Made by a program: the position numbers and the translations under genes
The notes under the pieces: generated by a model
The model's database searches: none
Seen by the model: only the letters and a program-made list of their open reading frames with translations
Told to the model about the DNA's origin: nothing
Source of the DNA: Megalonaias nervosa
Lineage: Eukaryota; Mollusca; Bivalvia; Unionida; Unionidae
NCBI GenBank assembly: GCA_016617855.1
Contig: JAECUM010004982.1
Location: 62,001-126,000 of the forward strand
DNA: 64,000 nt
Direction: 5' to 3'
In this document: positions 41,747 to 49,343 of the stretch, piece by piece
Layout: each line of letters starts with the position of its first letter
Position numbering within the stretch: the first letter of the stretch is position 1

Positions 41747-42663
41747 ACAACCAATTTTACTTAACGTTACCCAGTGACAGTTCCATGGAGGTGTTTCCCA
41801 ATAACACTTTGTGCTGTTTCTCGGCCAAATTACCTCAGGCCATCCGATTGGATCACGAAGCCCATTGGGAAGTGGCTTTGGTAGAAATGATTCACCCTAC
41901 ACAAATCAAAAACATCGTCGAAAATCAAAACACTTTGACGATAGAAGTTTGTGACGAACAAGTGCAACAATTCATGGATGAACGCGCTAGTGGTGGTGGT
42001 GTAGCTGACTTTATCAAAACACCAAGCCCCATAACTAAACGAACCACTTATCTGTTGAAAATTCCTGCAGGTTATTATTTTAGTGGTCAACATTTGGTGA
42101 ACACCATAGCTGAGAGGTTCAATTTCATGTTTAGTAAAGCTTTGGAGAAAGCCAAAAAAAGTGTCACAATCGAGTACCACAAAATATCTCGTCGCCTACT
42201 GATGAAATTTTCTGAGGAAAAAGTATTGGCCATTACATTTTGTCCTGAATTGTATGACATTTTGGGTGGAGACCCTAAGTTAATCAAGATTGCAAACGAA
42301 ATACCAGCTGTGACCAGTAACGTGGATTTTGCGAAATATTTTCGATTCCCTATAGAAATGAACCAAGGACTGAATTTGATTTTTGTGTACTCCGATGTGG
42401 TGGAGTACAACGTAGTGGGACACACCTCCGTACCGTTACTGCGTGTCATTCCTTTCAAAGTGGACTCTGCCACGAAGGTTGACGAGGAAGGTGGAAACAC
42501 CTATCACGTTCACCGCGAATTTGTAAATCCTCACTATTTGTCCGTCAGTAAGCCGTATTTCGACACTGTCAACATTACTATAAAAGGAGATCTGGGACAA
42601 AATATTCCATTCACCAAAGGGAAAGTCACAGTGAAACTCCATTTTCGAAAACGATTACTCTAA
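41743..42663 (+). CDS. Penton/minor capsid protein (single jelly-roll)
   Basis: An intact 306-residue protein. It begins MNNQFYLTLPSDSSMEVFPN and continues with AHWEVALVEMIHPTQ, the signature start of Polinton minor capsid proteins. Later parts include LKIPAGYYFSGQHLVNTI and PHYLSVSKPYFDTVNITIKG. It would occupy the capsid vertices with the double jelly-roll major protein. It precedes the pVI-like and major capsid genes in the usual order. Confidence 0.9.
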   Translation: MNNQFYLTLPSDSSMEVFPNNTLCCFSAKLPQAIRLDHEAHWEVALVEMIHPTQIKNIVENQNTLTIEVCDEQVQQFMDERASGGGVADFIKTPSPITKRTTYLLKIPAGYYFSGQHLVNTIAERFNFMFSKALEKAKKSVTIEYHKISRRLLMKFSEEKVLAITFCPELYDILGGDPKLIKIANEIPAVTSNVDFAKYFRFPIEMNQGLNLIFVYSDVVEYNVVGHTSVPLLRVIPFKVDSATKVDEEGGNTYHVHREFVNPHYLSVSKPYFDTVNITIKGDLGQNIPFTKGKVTVKLHFRKRLL

Positions 42664-42675
42664 CTTTTGTCAGTC

Positions 42676-43116
42676 ATGTATCCTGTGTACCAAGGAGTTG
42701 CTCGACAGCGAGGACATGGTTTAGGTGATATGCTCAAATCGGCCTTTCGTACAGTGGTTCCCATTTTGAAACCGATGGTGACACGAGGATTGCACGCCTT
42801 AAAAGATGCCGCGTTGACGCAAGGTAAAGAATTTCTCCAGAATGTCATCATTGACAAACAAAGCCCCAAAGAAGCTTTCTTGAGAGCAGGCAAAAATGTT
42901 TTGCTTCAAACGGGCAAAGACCTTTTGGGTCGGCGAGAAACTCCTATAAATGCCCTGGGCAATGCTGAGTTAGGCATTCCTGCTTCCCTGAGGCCACAGC
43001 AAGGACAAGGCAGAAAAAGACGACGAAAACACCCTTTCAGAGGACTTCACGCCCCTAGAGCTAGAAAGACAAAGAAAAGAAAAACCGTCCGAGAGTTAGA
43101 CGTTTTTGATTATTAA
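42676..43116 (+). CDS. pVI-like virion protein
   Basis: A 146-residue ORF starting MYPVYQGVARQRGHGLGDML, a motif found at the N-terminus of a conserved Polinton protein. An amphipathic helix (KSAFRTVVPILKPMVTRGLH) and a Gly/Arg/Lys-rich tail (GQGRKRRRKHPFRGL) follow. RGHGLGD could be a maturation protease site. By comparison with adenovirus pVI it may link capsid and core and disrupt membranes at entry; this is family-level inference. Confidence 0.65.
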   Translation: MYPVYQGVARQRGHGLGDMLKSAFRTVVPILKPMVTRGLHALKDAALTQGKEFLQNVIIDKQSPKEAFLRAGKNVLLQTGKDLLGRRETPINALGNAELGIPASLRPQQGQGRKRRRKHPFRGLHAPRARKTKKRKTVRELDVFDY

Positions 43117-43126
43117 AAAAAGGAAA

Positions 43127-44446
43127 ATGATGCACCGAGAGTCTTGTGCTTGTTCCAAGTCGGAACTGGATCTGTTTGCCATGCCACCCACCATGATGAC
43201 GATGCAAGAATCCCAATGGGTCGAATTTCATCCCGTCTCCTCTTTGGTGGATTCCGCTCCCATCGAGTTTGAAATCAAAGGACAGCCCGAAGATTACATC
43301 GATCTGAATAATAGTTACTTGTATCTAAAGCTGAAAGTGATCAAAACCGACAACACCAATCCGGGAGCCGATGCCGCAGTAGCTCCCGTCAACAATTTCA
43401 TGCATTCCTTGTTCAGCGAAGTGGATTTGTACTTGAATAACAAACTGATCAGCAGTAGCACGGATACTTACCCTTACCGAGCGTACCTAGAAAATCTCTT
43501 GACGTACGGAAAAGAGGCCAAGAACACTCATCTGGATGCTTGCGTGGTATGGAAACCTGACACCGCAGGTGAGAACACGTTTAACGACACAGCCCTGACA
43601 GCCGATGACGATCCTCACAATGTGGGTTTTAACGATCGTCGAAGGAAAATCCTGCAAGGTCGTAGTTTAGAACTGATGGATCGTTTGCATTTGGACATGT
43701 GGTTGCAAGAGAAGTATTTGCTGAACGGAGTGGATATTCGCCTGAGACTCAATCGCAGCAGTGTCGCTTTCCATTTGATGGCTCAAGCCAACGAGTACAA
43801 AACCATCATCCAAGAGGCCAGACTTTACGTGCGACGTGTAGAAGTGTTACCTAAAGCGGGAAACGACATCAGTCAAACATTGAGCAGATCGACCGCCAAA
43901 TATCCGATACGACGTGTTGAAGTGAAAACATTCACCATTGCTGCTGGACTCCGATCCAAGATCGAAGATCATCTGTTCCAAGGACAGTTACCCAAACGTT
44001 TAATCGTTGGTATCGTCAGTAATGCAGCCTTCAACGGAGCCCACGATCAAAATCCTTTCCATTTTAAGCACTACAGAGTGTCCAAGATCGAAGTCAGTCG
44101 CGATGGCAAGACTTTGTGTACCAGACCCTTCGAACCTAACTTTGCCCAGAAGAATTACTTGAGATCGTACTTGTCCCTGTACGAAGCTACGGGGCAACTA
44201 GGAACCAACGCCAGTCACGGTATTTCGTACGAAGATTATGTCGGAGGTTACACTTTGTGGGCCTTTGATTTCACTCCAGACCAAGGCAGCGACGAGGGAC
44301 ATTTCCACCCTATAAAATCCGGTCAACTGCGTGTGGAACTTCAGTTTGCAGAAGCTCTCACTGAGACGGTCAACGTCATCCTGTATGCTGAATTCGATAA
44401 TACCATAGAAATCAACAGTTTGAGAGAAGTCATTCTAGACTATTAG
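43127..44446 (+). CDS. Major capsid protein (double jelly-roll)
   Basis: An intact ORF of 439 residues; the ATG at 43,127 (or the next codon) follows the pVI-like stop by 10 bases. Recognisable stretches are APIEFEIKGQPEDYIDLNNS, NNFMHSLFSEVDLYLNNKLI, and YPYRAYLENLLTYGKEAKNT. FDFTPDQGSDEGHFHPIKSG with GQLRVELQFAEAL lies in the second jelly-roll. These are standard features of Polinton/adintovirus capsid proteins. It would assemble as pseudo-hexameric trimers. No stop or frameshift is present. Confidence 0.93.
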   Translation: MMHRESCACSKSELDLFAMPPTMMTMQESQWVEFHPVSSLVDSAPIEFEIKGQPEDYIDLNNSYLYLKLKVIKTDNTNPGADAAVAPVNNFMHSLFSEVDLYLNNKLISSSTDTYPYRAYLENLLTYGKEAKNTHLDACVVWKPDTAGENTFNDTALTADDDPHNVGFNDRRRKILQGRSLELMDRLHLDMWLQEKYLLNGVDIRLRLNRSSVAFHLMAQANEYKTIIQEARLYVRRVEVLPKAGNDISQTLSRSTAKYPIRRVEVKTFTIAAGLRSKIEDHLFQGQLPKRLIVGIVSNAAFNGAHDQNPFHFKHYRVSKIEVSRDGKTLCTRPFEPNFAQKNYLRSYLSLYEATGQLGTNASHGISYEDYVGGYTLWAFDFTPDQGSDEGHFHPIKSGQLRVELQFAEALTETVNVILYAEFDNTIEINSLREVILDY

Positions 44447-44451
44447 ACACA

Positions 44452-44958
44452 ATGGAAGACTCCTATCCCTCTTTAAACAGTGGAGAATCTTTGGACATGG
44501 AATGGGAGGATAGCGTGAAAACAGAACCCCAAGACGAAGTCAAAGAGGACGAGGTAGTCGTCAAGTCCAGATGGCCAGAACAAGAACAACATTTAGTGTC
44601 CTGTTTTGCTAAACACCTAGCGAATACAATTACGGAATTGTCCAAGAAATATTGTTACGGATGTCAAAACGATCATCCCAGTCAAATTCAACACGATAAA
44701 TGTATGATGATGAGTCAAGAAGAAAAATTGGACGAGTATCTGGACGACGCTTGGAGTCTCATCTCAGAAGAAACCGTGTTGCATGAGTGGTATAAAGGCT
44801 TGCGTGATCATTCCTGTCCTCCATTGACTACTCTAGAGATCTATCGCATCGAAGCTCTCTTAGCCCAGAGTGCGGAGACAAGGCAAAGAAACGGATACTT
44901 GACAGATCGTTTCAAACAAAAAGTCAGAATTGAATTGATGACTTATCATTACCTGTGA
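44452..44958 (+). CDS. Conserved Polinton protein with C-x2-C and H motif, unknown
   Basis: A 168-residue intact ORF starting 5 bases after the capsid stop. It has an acidic N-terminus and then KYCYGCQNDHPSQIQHDKCM, a Cys/His cluster (CYGC...H...C) that may bind zinc and is shared by many Polinton proteins. The rest is helical. No enzymatic motif is seen. Its fixed place between capsid and protease suggests a role in particle assembly. Confidence 0.65.
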   Translation: MEDSYPSLNSGESLDMEWEDSVKTEPQDEVKEDEVVVKSRWPEQEQHLVSCFAKHLANTITELSKKYCYGCQNDHPSQIQHDKCMMMSQEEKLDEYLDDAWSLISEETVLHEWYKGLRDHSCPPLTTLEIYRIEALLAQSAETRQRNGYLTDRFKQKVRIELMTYHYL

Positions 44959-44984
44959 AAGAAACAAAAACAACACAACAGAAA

Positions 44985-45542
44985 ATGGATACCTGGGAAC
45001 TTTATTACCTTTTGAACAATAGTTCGTATACTGCTTCTTGGAATCCTGTCGTGTGCGCTAAAGATGAACTACCTCATCGCAAACCTAAAGACCATCAAGC
45101 TTATGTCATCAACACGGACGAAAGTCATCTTCCAGGCACTCACTGGGTTGCCGTCTACTTCCCTCAAGAGAATTGTGTGGAATATTTTGATTCGTATGGA
45201 TTACCCCCTTTGGAAGACGATATCATTGACTTTATGAGAAGAAATGCCCAGACGACACGATACAATAATGTGAAATTACAAGGTACAGATTCCATGGTGT
45301 GTGGACAATATTGTGTATATTTTCTTCATCAACGCAGTCTTGGATATCCTTTAGAACATTTAGTGACTTATTTTGATCGTCACTCTTCTAGAAACGATGA
45401 GAAAATAGATCGATGGTTTTGTGACCATTATAGTTATCTTTTGTCTTTAGCTAGGAAACGTAGTGTACATCAATGGCCTCATGACTTCCATCAATGGAAA
45501 TCTCACATGATTTCACAACGTTGTCAACCTTGTCAAAAATAA
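44985..45542 (+). CDS. Adenain-like maturation cysteine protease
   Basis: An intact 185-residue protein from the ATG at 44,985. The catalytic set is H53 (GTHWVAVYF), D69 (EYFDSYGLPP) and the Cys of VCGQYCVYFLHQ at about residue 110, the CG-x2-C arrangement of the adenovirus/Ulp1 clan. It would cleave capsid and core precursors, probably at Gly-Gly or Gly-x-Gly sites such as those in the core and pVI-like proteins. It is the last gene of the central plus-strand block and is followed by a poly(A) signal. Confidence 0.92.
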   Translation: MDTWELYYLLNNSSYTASWNPVVCAKDELPHRKPKDHQAYVINTDESHLPGTHWVAVYFPQENCVEYFDSYGLPPLEDDIIDFMRRNAQTTRYNNVKLQGTDSMVCGQYCVYFLHQRSLGYPLEHLVTYFDRHSSRNDEKIDRWFCDHYSYLLSLARKRSVHQWPHDFHQWKSHMISQRCQPCQK

Positions 45543-45595
45543 TTTGTTTGATGTTACTTGTTACTTGTGACTTATGACTTGTTACTTGTTACTTG

Positions 45596-45601
45596 AATAA
45601 A
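45596..45601 (+). terminator. Poly(A) signal ending the structural gene block
   Basis: AATAAA 54 bases after the protease stop, followed by a GT-rich stretch (TGTTGTGTTTTG). In contrast, the arm genes downstream end in histone-type stem-loops. Confidence 0.7.
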
Positions 45602-45736
45602 AATGTTGTGTTTTGAAAAAAATGTGTCTGTCGTTTGTTTTCAAAAAAACACTGTGAATATATGCTCTTTGACTTCTTTCTATCCCTCATCATGACATTC
45701 GCTATCATAGCGTTCCGACACTAAAACCAAGTAGGG

Positions 45737-45773
45737 ATGTTTTCTATCGCGTCCGCGTTTGAACCATATAAAG
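45737..45773 (+). promoter_or_regulatory. Right-arm promoter block, copy 1
   Basis: ATGTTTTCTATCGCGTCCGC continues as GTTTGAACCATATAAAG. The same block precedes the genes at 46,624 and 48,060 with the same spacing to TATA. Confidence 0.75.
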
Positions 45774-45818
45774 CGGGTGGGTCTCCAGTCTGACCATTCA
45801 CTGTTGACTCGTCAACCT

Positions 45819-46040
45819 ATGAAGATGCCTTCCAGACTAGCCCAGCTGAACGAAGCTTACGTCAATTTACATCGTGTCAGGCTAAACCTGATACCGAAGC
45901 CTGAAGAAATAGAGAATGTTAGGATGCTCTCCACAGTCCAAGGTCTGATAGAAGAGATGTTTAGAGAGGAAATTAAAAAAGAACAAGAAGAATGGACTGA
46001 GAAATACAGACTTCAGAAGAAGCAGAGAGAAGAACAACAA

Positions 46041-46072
<32 letters not shown>

Positions 46073-46196
46073 AGCAAGAACCAGACAGAGGTTTTGTGGA
46101 CTGTCGAGTAGACACCAAAGAATTCTCTTTCTCTTTTCGCAGAAGCAGACCGTATCCAATAGGAAAGCCTACTGCCAGACGGGGACGCAATCTTAG
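45819..46196 (+). CDS. Right-arm coiled-coil protein with poly-Gln
   Basis: The first ATG after the promoter block is 45,819 (MKMPSRLAQLNEAYVNLHRV), giving 125 residues; an upstream in-frame ATG at 45,759 overlaps the TATA box and is unlikely. A charged helix (REEIKKEQEEWTEKYRLQKK) leads to a Gln tract of about 14 residues. The C-terminus is Arg/Ser/Gln-rich. It ends in a histone-type stem-loop 43 bases after the stop. Similar in style to the 28,819 and 46,624 genes. Function unknown. Confidence 0.6.
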
Positions 46197-46239
46197 ACAG
46201 TAAAAAAAGATTGCCATTACTTCCGTGAACACAAAAAAC

Positions 46240-46255
46240 AGCCCTTTTCAGGGCT
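46240..46255 (+). terminator. Histone-type mRNA 3' stem-loop, right arm copy 1
   Basis: AGCCCTTTTCAGGGCT forms a perfect 6-bp stem with a TTTC loop, has AAAAAAC before it, and is followed immediately by ACCCA. CTCTCGAAAAGAC lies 8 bases after ACCCA-A, and then ATTCAATTTGCCAAAAT. Confidence 0.88.
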
Positions 46256-46303
46256 ACCCAATACTCTCGAAAAGACATACTCATTCAATTTGCCAAAATT
46301 TGT

Positions 46304-46425
46304 AATTAGAAAATAGAAGTGTGTCTATAAGCACTTTGTTTCTTTTGTCAGTAAAACAAAATATTTGTGTGTTTGTATGTTTAAAAAAAAATAGAAGTGT
46401 GCCTATAAGCACTTCGTTTCTCTGT
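46304..46425 (+). repeat. Duplicated 32-bp block AATAGAAGTGTG...AAGCACTT
   Basis: ATAGAAGTGTGTCTATAAGC followed by ACTTTGTTTCT occurs at about 46,305 and again with one or two changes at about 46,391, between the stem-loop of one gene and the promoter of the next. Its role is unknown. Confidence 0.7.
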
Positions 46426-46535
46426 CTTGTCCAATCGTGTCTGCCTGTGTTTGTAAGTAAAAAGTAAAAAAGTCAACGTGAGTGCTTCTTTTAAGTCCGC
46501 GTGTTACATGTGATGGTAAATTTGAGTGCTAGGGA

Positions 46536-46574
46536 ATGTTTACTTTCACGTCCGTGCTTCAAGTATATAAATTG
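46536..46574 (+). promoter_or_regulatory. Right-arm promoter block, copy 2
   Basis: ATGTTTACTTTCACGTCCGT continues as GCTTCAAGTATATAAATTG. Nearly identical to the block at 47,970. Confidence 0.8.
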
Positions 46575-46623
46575 GTGCGATCGTCAGTCTGGTTACCCAC
46601 GTTGACGTAGCAGCTGCAACAAA

Positions 46624-47145
46624 ATGAGTAGACTAACAAAACTACTAGAACTCCAGATGCACCTGGAGCATGCCAGGCGTCTCCTGGATGAGCTGGCTAT
46701 GGAGGCGGCACAGGAGGAAGCCAGGTTAAAAGAAGAAGAGAGCAAAAAGAAGAAGGAAGAAGAGAAAGAAAAGAAAAGAGGGATCCTGCCTCACCTCTTC
46801 ATGAGACCTCAGTGTGAAGTCAAACCTGACGTGAGGACACCTGCACAACCACATCCACAACCACAGCCACAGCCACAACCTGTACCAAGAGTCGCTGTCC
46901 TCCAGACAGAAAACTGGGAGGAGGAATTGGAAAGAGAGAGGCAAGAGTGGGATCCTCGGCGTCAGCATCCCAGGGTGTTGAATAGAAGAAGAAGGGAACA
47001 AGTGTTCACTATCCCTCAAACTGAGGAGTGGGATAGTGAAGCCAATCAACCTCCCTCTGCGCTCCCAACCACACGCATCAATTGGGAGCAGGACTGGAGC
47101 CGGCGATGCGTGTGTGGTGCCCGCCCTGGGAGATGTCATCATTAA
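46624..47145 (+). CDS. Right-arm coiled-coil, Gln/Pro-rich protein
   Basis: A 173-residue ORF from the first ATG after the promoter block (MSRLTKLLELQMHLEHARRL). The first 60 residues form a strongly charged coiled coil. A PQPQPQPQPVP tract follows, then Trp/Glu/Arg-rich sequence and a Cys-rich tail (CVCGARPGRCHH). It ends with a histone-type stem-loop 28 bases after the stop. The start resembles the 45,819 gene (M-x-SRL), suggesting duplicated arm genes. Function unknown. Confidence 0.65.
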   Translation: MSRLTKLLELQMHLEHARRLLDELAMEAAQEEARLKEEESKKKKEEEKEKKRGILPHLFMRPQCEVKPDVRTPAQPHPQPQPQPQPVPRVAVLQTENWEEELERERQEWDPRRQHPRVLNRRRREQVFTIPQTEEWDSEANQPPSALPTTRINWEQDWSRRCVCGARPGRCHH

Positions 47146-47173
47146 CCAGGTGCATTTGCAGTTCTAAAAAAAC

Positions 47174-47189
47174 AGCCCTTTTCAGGGCT
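47174..47189 (+). terminator. Histone-type mRNA 3' stem-loop, right arm copy 2
   Basis: AGCCCTTTTCAGGGCT with AAAAAAAC before it and AACCA after it, then CTAGAAAAGAG and ATTCAATTTGCCAATT, the same order and spacing as the other copies. Confidence 0.88.
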
Positions 47190-47280
47190 AACCAGATCTC
47201 TAGAAAAGAGAACCTATTCAATTTGCCAATTCGTGTGAATGTAGTGTATTGTGACTATAAACACTCACTCTTTACTGATG

Positions 47281-47323
<43 letters not shown>

Positions 47324-47330
47324 GCATGCA

Positions 47331-47945
47331 CGTTCGTTGGTGTGGATAGTATATTGTGTGTGTTTTATGCTTGCTCGTTCGTTGGTGAGGATAGTATATT
47401 GTGTGTTTTATGCTTGCTCGTTCGTTGGTGAGGATAGTATATTGTGTGTGTTTTATGCTTGCTCGTTCGTTGGTGTGGATAGTATATTGTGTGTTTTATG
47501 CTTGCTCGTTCGTTGGTGTGGATAGTATATTGTGTGTTTTATGCTTGCTCGTTCGTTGGTGAGGATAGTATATTGTGTGTGTTTTATGCTTGCTCGTTCG
47601 TTGGTGAGGATAGTATATTGTGTGTGTGTTTTATGCTTGCTCGTTCGTTGGTGAGGATAGTATATTGTGTGTTTTATGCTTGCTCGTTCGTTGGTGAGGA
47701 TAGTATATTGTGTGTGTTTTTATGCTTGCTCGTTCGTTGGTGAGGATAGTATATTGTGTGTGTGTGTGTTTTATGCTTGCTCGTTCGTTGGTGAGGATAG
47801 TATATTGTGTGTGTGTTTTATGCTTGCTCGTTCGTTGGTGAGGATAGTATATTGTGTGTGTGTTTTATGCTTGCTCGTTCGTTGGTGAGGATAGTATATT
47901 GTGCGTGTGTTTTATGCTTGCTCGTTCGTTGGTGAGGATAGTATA
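47331..47945 (+). repeat. Minisatellite of about 43 bp, 14 copies, inside the Polinton
   Basis: TTTTATGCTTGCTCGTTCGT then TGGTGAGGATAGTATATTGTGTG repeats 14 times with unit length varying by the number of GT pairs. A plain (GT)n run precedes it at 47,281-47,322. It separates the stem-loop of the 46,624 gene from the next promoter block. Confidence 0.95.
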
Positions 47946-47969
47946 TCATATGTGAAGTGAGTGTAAGGC

Positions 47970-48006
47970 ATGTTTTCCTTCACGTCCGTGCTTGAAGTAT
48001 ATAAAA
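47970..48006 (+). promoter_or_regulatory. Right-arm promoter block, copy 3
   Basis: ATGTTTTCCTTCACGTCCGT continues as GCTTGAAGTATATAAAAG, with the same motif-to-TATA spacing as copies 1 and 2. Confidence 0.8.
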
Positions 48007-48059
48007 GCATAGCGTTCGTCATTCGCGCCATTCTACAGAGAATAAAAAGGAACAGAAAA

Positions 48060-48631
48060 ATGGATTTAATCAACAAGTTAAGAGATAGTTGGTGCTGGAT
48101 GGTAGATGCAGTCTATGTAGTGGAAAAACTTCAAAAGGAGTGGAGGTTTCAAGTTAGACTAGACTTTATGGCGAGACTCAAAGCAGCAAGTTATCATTTG
48201 CAAATGATAATAATGGAAGAAGCAGATAAGTTAAGTTGAGAGGTTTCAACTATCCGAAATATGTGAGAGTAGGAACCTTGAAGGAGATTTTGGATATTGT
48301 CGTTGAATTGGAATCTTTTTTGGAAGGTATCTTCTCTTTAACAGAATGGCCTTTTGTCAAAAAAGGCTTAGACAATATCAAGAAAGCGGAAGACCTAATG
48401 AGAAAAGTACTGAAAGAAGAAGTGGAAAAGATCAAGGAAACGTGGAAGAAAGAAAGAAAGGACAAAGAAAACCAAAAAAAGAAAGAAGAGTTTGAGAAAC
48501 TAAATCAGAACTGGATGAAAATCCAACAAAAATTCAGAGCTCTCGGACATCCTGACTGGATGCCCGAAGAAGAAAAGAAGAAAGGAATTATTGAGAAAGT
48601 CAGGACATGGTGGAAGAACTGGAGAAGATAA
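48060..48631 (+). pseudogene. Right-arm outward-facing coiled-coil protein, frameshifted
   Basis: The ATG at 48,060 (MDLINKLRDSWCWMVDAVYV) follows the promoter block by about 55 bases. The frame ends at 48,239, where a second frame is open to 48,631. That frame encodes TLKEILDIVVELESFLEGIF, a Lys/Glu-rich coiled coil, and a Trp-rich end (VRTWWKNWRR). One indel near 48,230 would explain the break. It reads out into the right inverted repeat and ends 14 bases before a histone-type stem-loop. Function unknown. Confidence 0.6.
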
Positions 48632-48645
48632 AAGAAGAACCCAAA

Positions 48646-48661
48646 GGCCCTTTTCAGGGCC
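48646..48661 (+). terminator. Histone-type mRNA 3' stem-loop, right inverted repeat
   Basis: AACCCAAAGGCCCTTTTCAG then GGCCAC matches the metazoan histone stem-loop including the CCAAA 5' flank. CTCGAAAAGATC follows. It is the inverted-repeat partner of 28,281-28,296. Confidence 0.92.
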
Positions 48662-49069
48662 ACTTCCAATGCCTCGAAAAGATCTTAATTTTCATTTGGT
48701 CTCCACCCTAAACGAATATATATAAAACCCTTCCTCTACTAAAAAACACGAACACTCTTGATTCGTGTTTGTCTATAGCCCTCTCTCAGGTAGCCTGACG
48801 TCACAGTACTTCTCTTTTTGCTACATTGTTACCAGTGTGACGTCATGCCACCTGTCGCTTATCGCTCTACAAACCCACAGTCTACTAGTAGTCGCTCTAC
48901 AAAATTTCCATTGACGCTATACAGGCCCAGGGTGTTCTAGTCCCTCTACCCAAGTTTCCATTGACGCTATACAGGCCCAGGGTGAGATTTTATTTCTTGA
49001 CGCTATACTGGCCCAGGGGGGGTCTGTAATGCTAATTCCCATTGACGCTACGGTAACCCCATATACTAC

Positions 49070-49070
<1 letters not shown>
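48646..49070 (-). repeat. Right terminal inverted repeat
   Basis: Mirror of 27,866-28,296. It contains two perfect TGACGTCA palindromes (48,795-48,802 and 48,838-48,845; the second is TGATGTCA in the left copy) and repeated CATTGACGCTATACAGGCCC-type motifs in the terminal 130 bases. Confidence 0.95.
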
Positions 49071-49100
<30 letters not shown>

Positions 49101-49343
49101 GATCTATATTTTCTGAATGCTCATATTTGTTTATGAATACTATAAATACGTTTACACGATGTCATAATATTATTCAGACTTTCCAATGCCGATCTCCATT
49201 TCCAAGTTAATTAAAAGAACATTCAACCAGTCTAGTTTTCTGCGTTTTAGCAATCGATATTTGGAACGGCAACTCGTCCGAAATGCATATTGTGCAAGGG
49301 GTCTATTTGCTGTAGCATTTGTTAAAAGTTCCTGTGATCTTAA

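Larger units (their letters stand above)
27866..49070. mobile_element. Complete Polinton/Maverick element, about 21.2 kb (element 2)
   Basis: Both ends carry inverted repeats of about 430 bp starting AGTAGTATATGGGGTTACC. Inside are the hallmark Polinton genes: protein-primed PolB, packaging ATPase, rve integrase with chromodomain, adenain-like protease, major capsid, penton and pVI-like proteins. Additional genes include a BIR protein, three related basic core proteins and short arm genes ending in histone-type stem-loops. PolB, ATPase and several small genes have single frameshifts or stops, while the capsid, integrase and protease genes are intact. I found no matching 6-bp target duplication (ATCGTA on the left, ATTATT on the right). 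The host site on the right is an ATT microsatellite, which may have eroded it. Confidence 0.95.

Noticed and set aside
45759..45818. Upstream in-frame ATG as start of the 45,819 gene
   Set aside because: It overlaps the TATA box of the promoter block, so it would not be in the mRNA.
47337..47888. Overlapping Cys-rich ORFs as a repeat protein gene
   Set aside because: They are translations of the 43-bp minisatellite in successive frames, with unit length varying by GT pairs and no conserved frame.
27860..49076. 6-bp target site duplication at the Polinton
   Set aside because: Trying both possible element starts (27,866 and 27,869), the flanking hexamers do not match.
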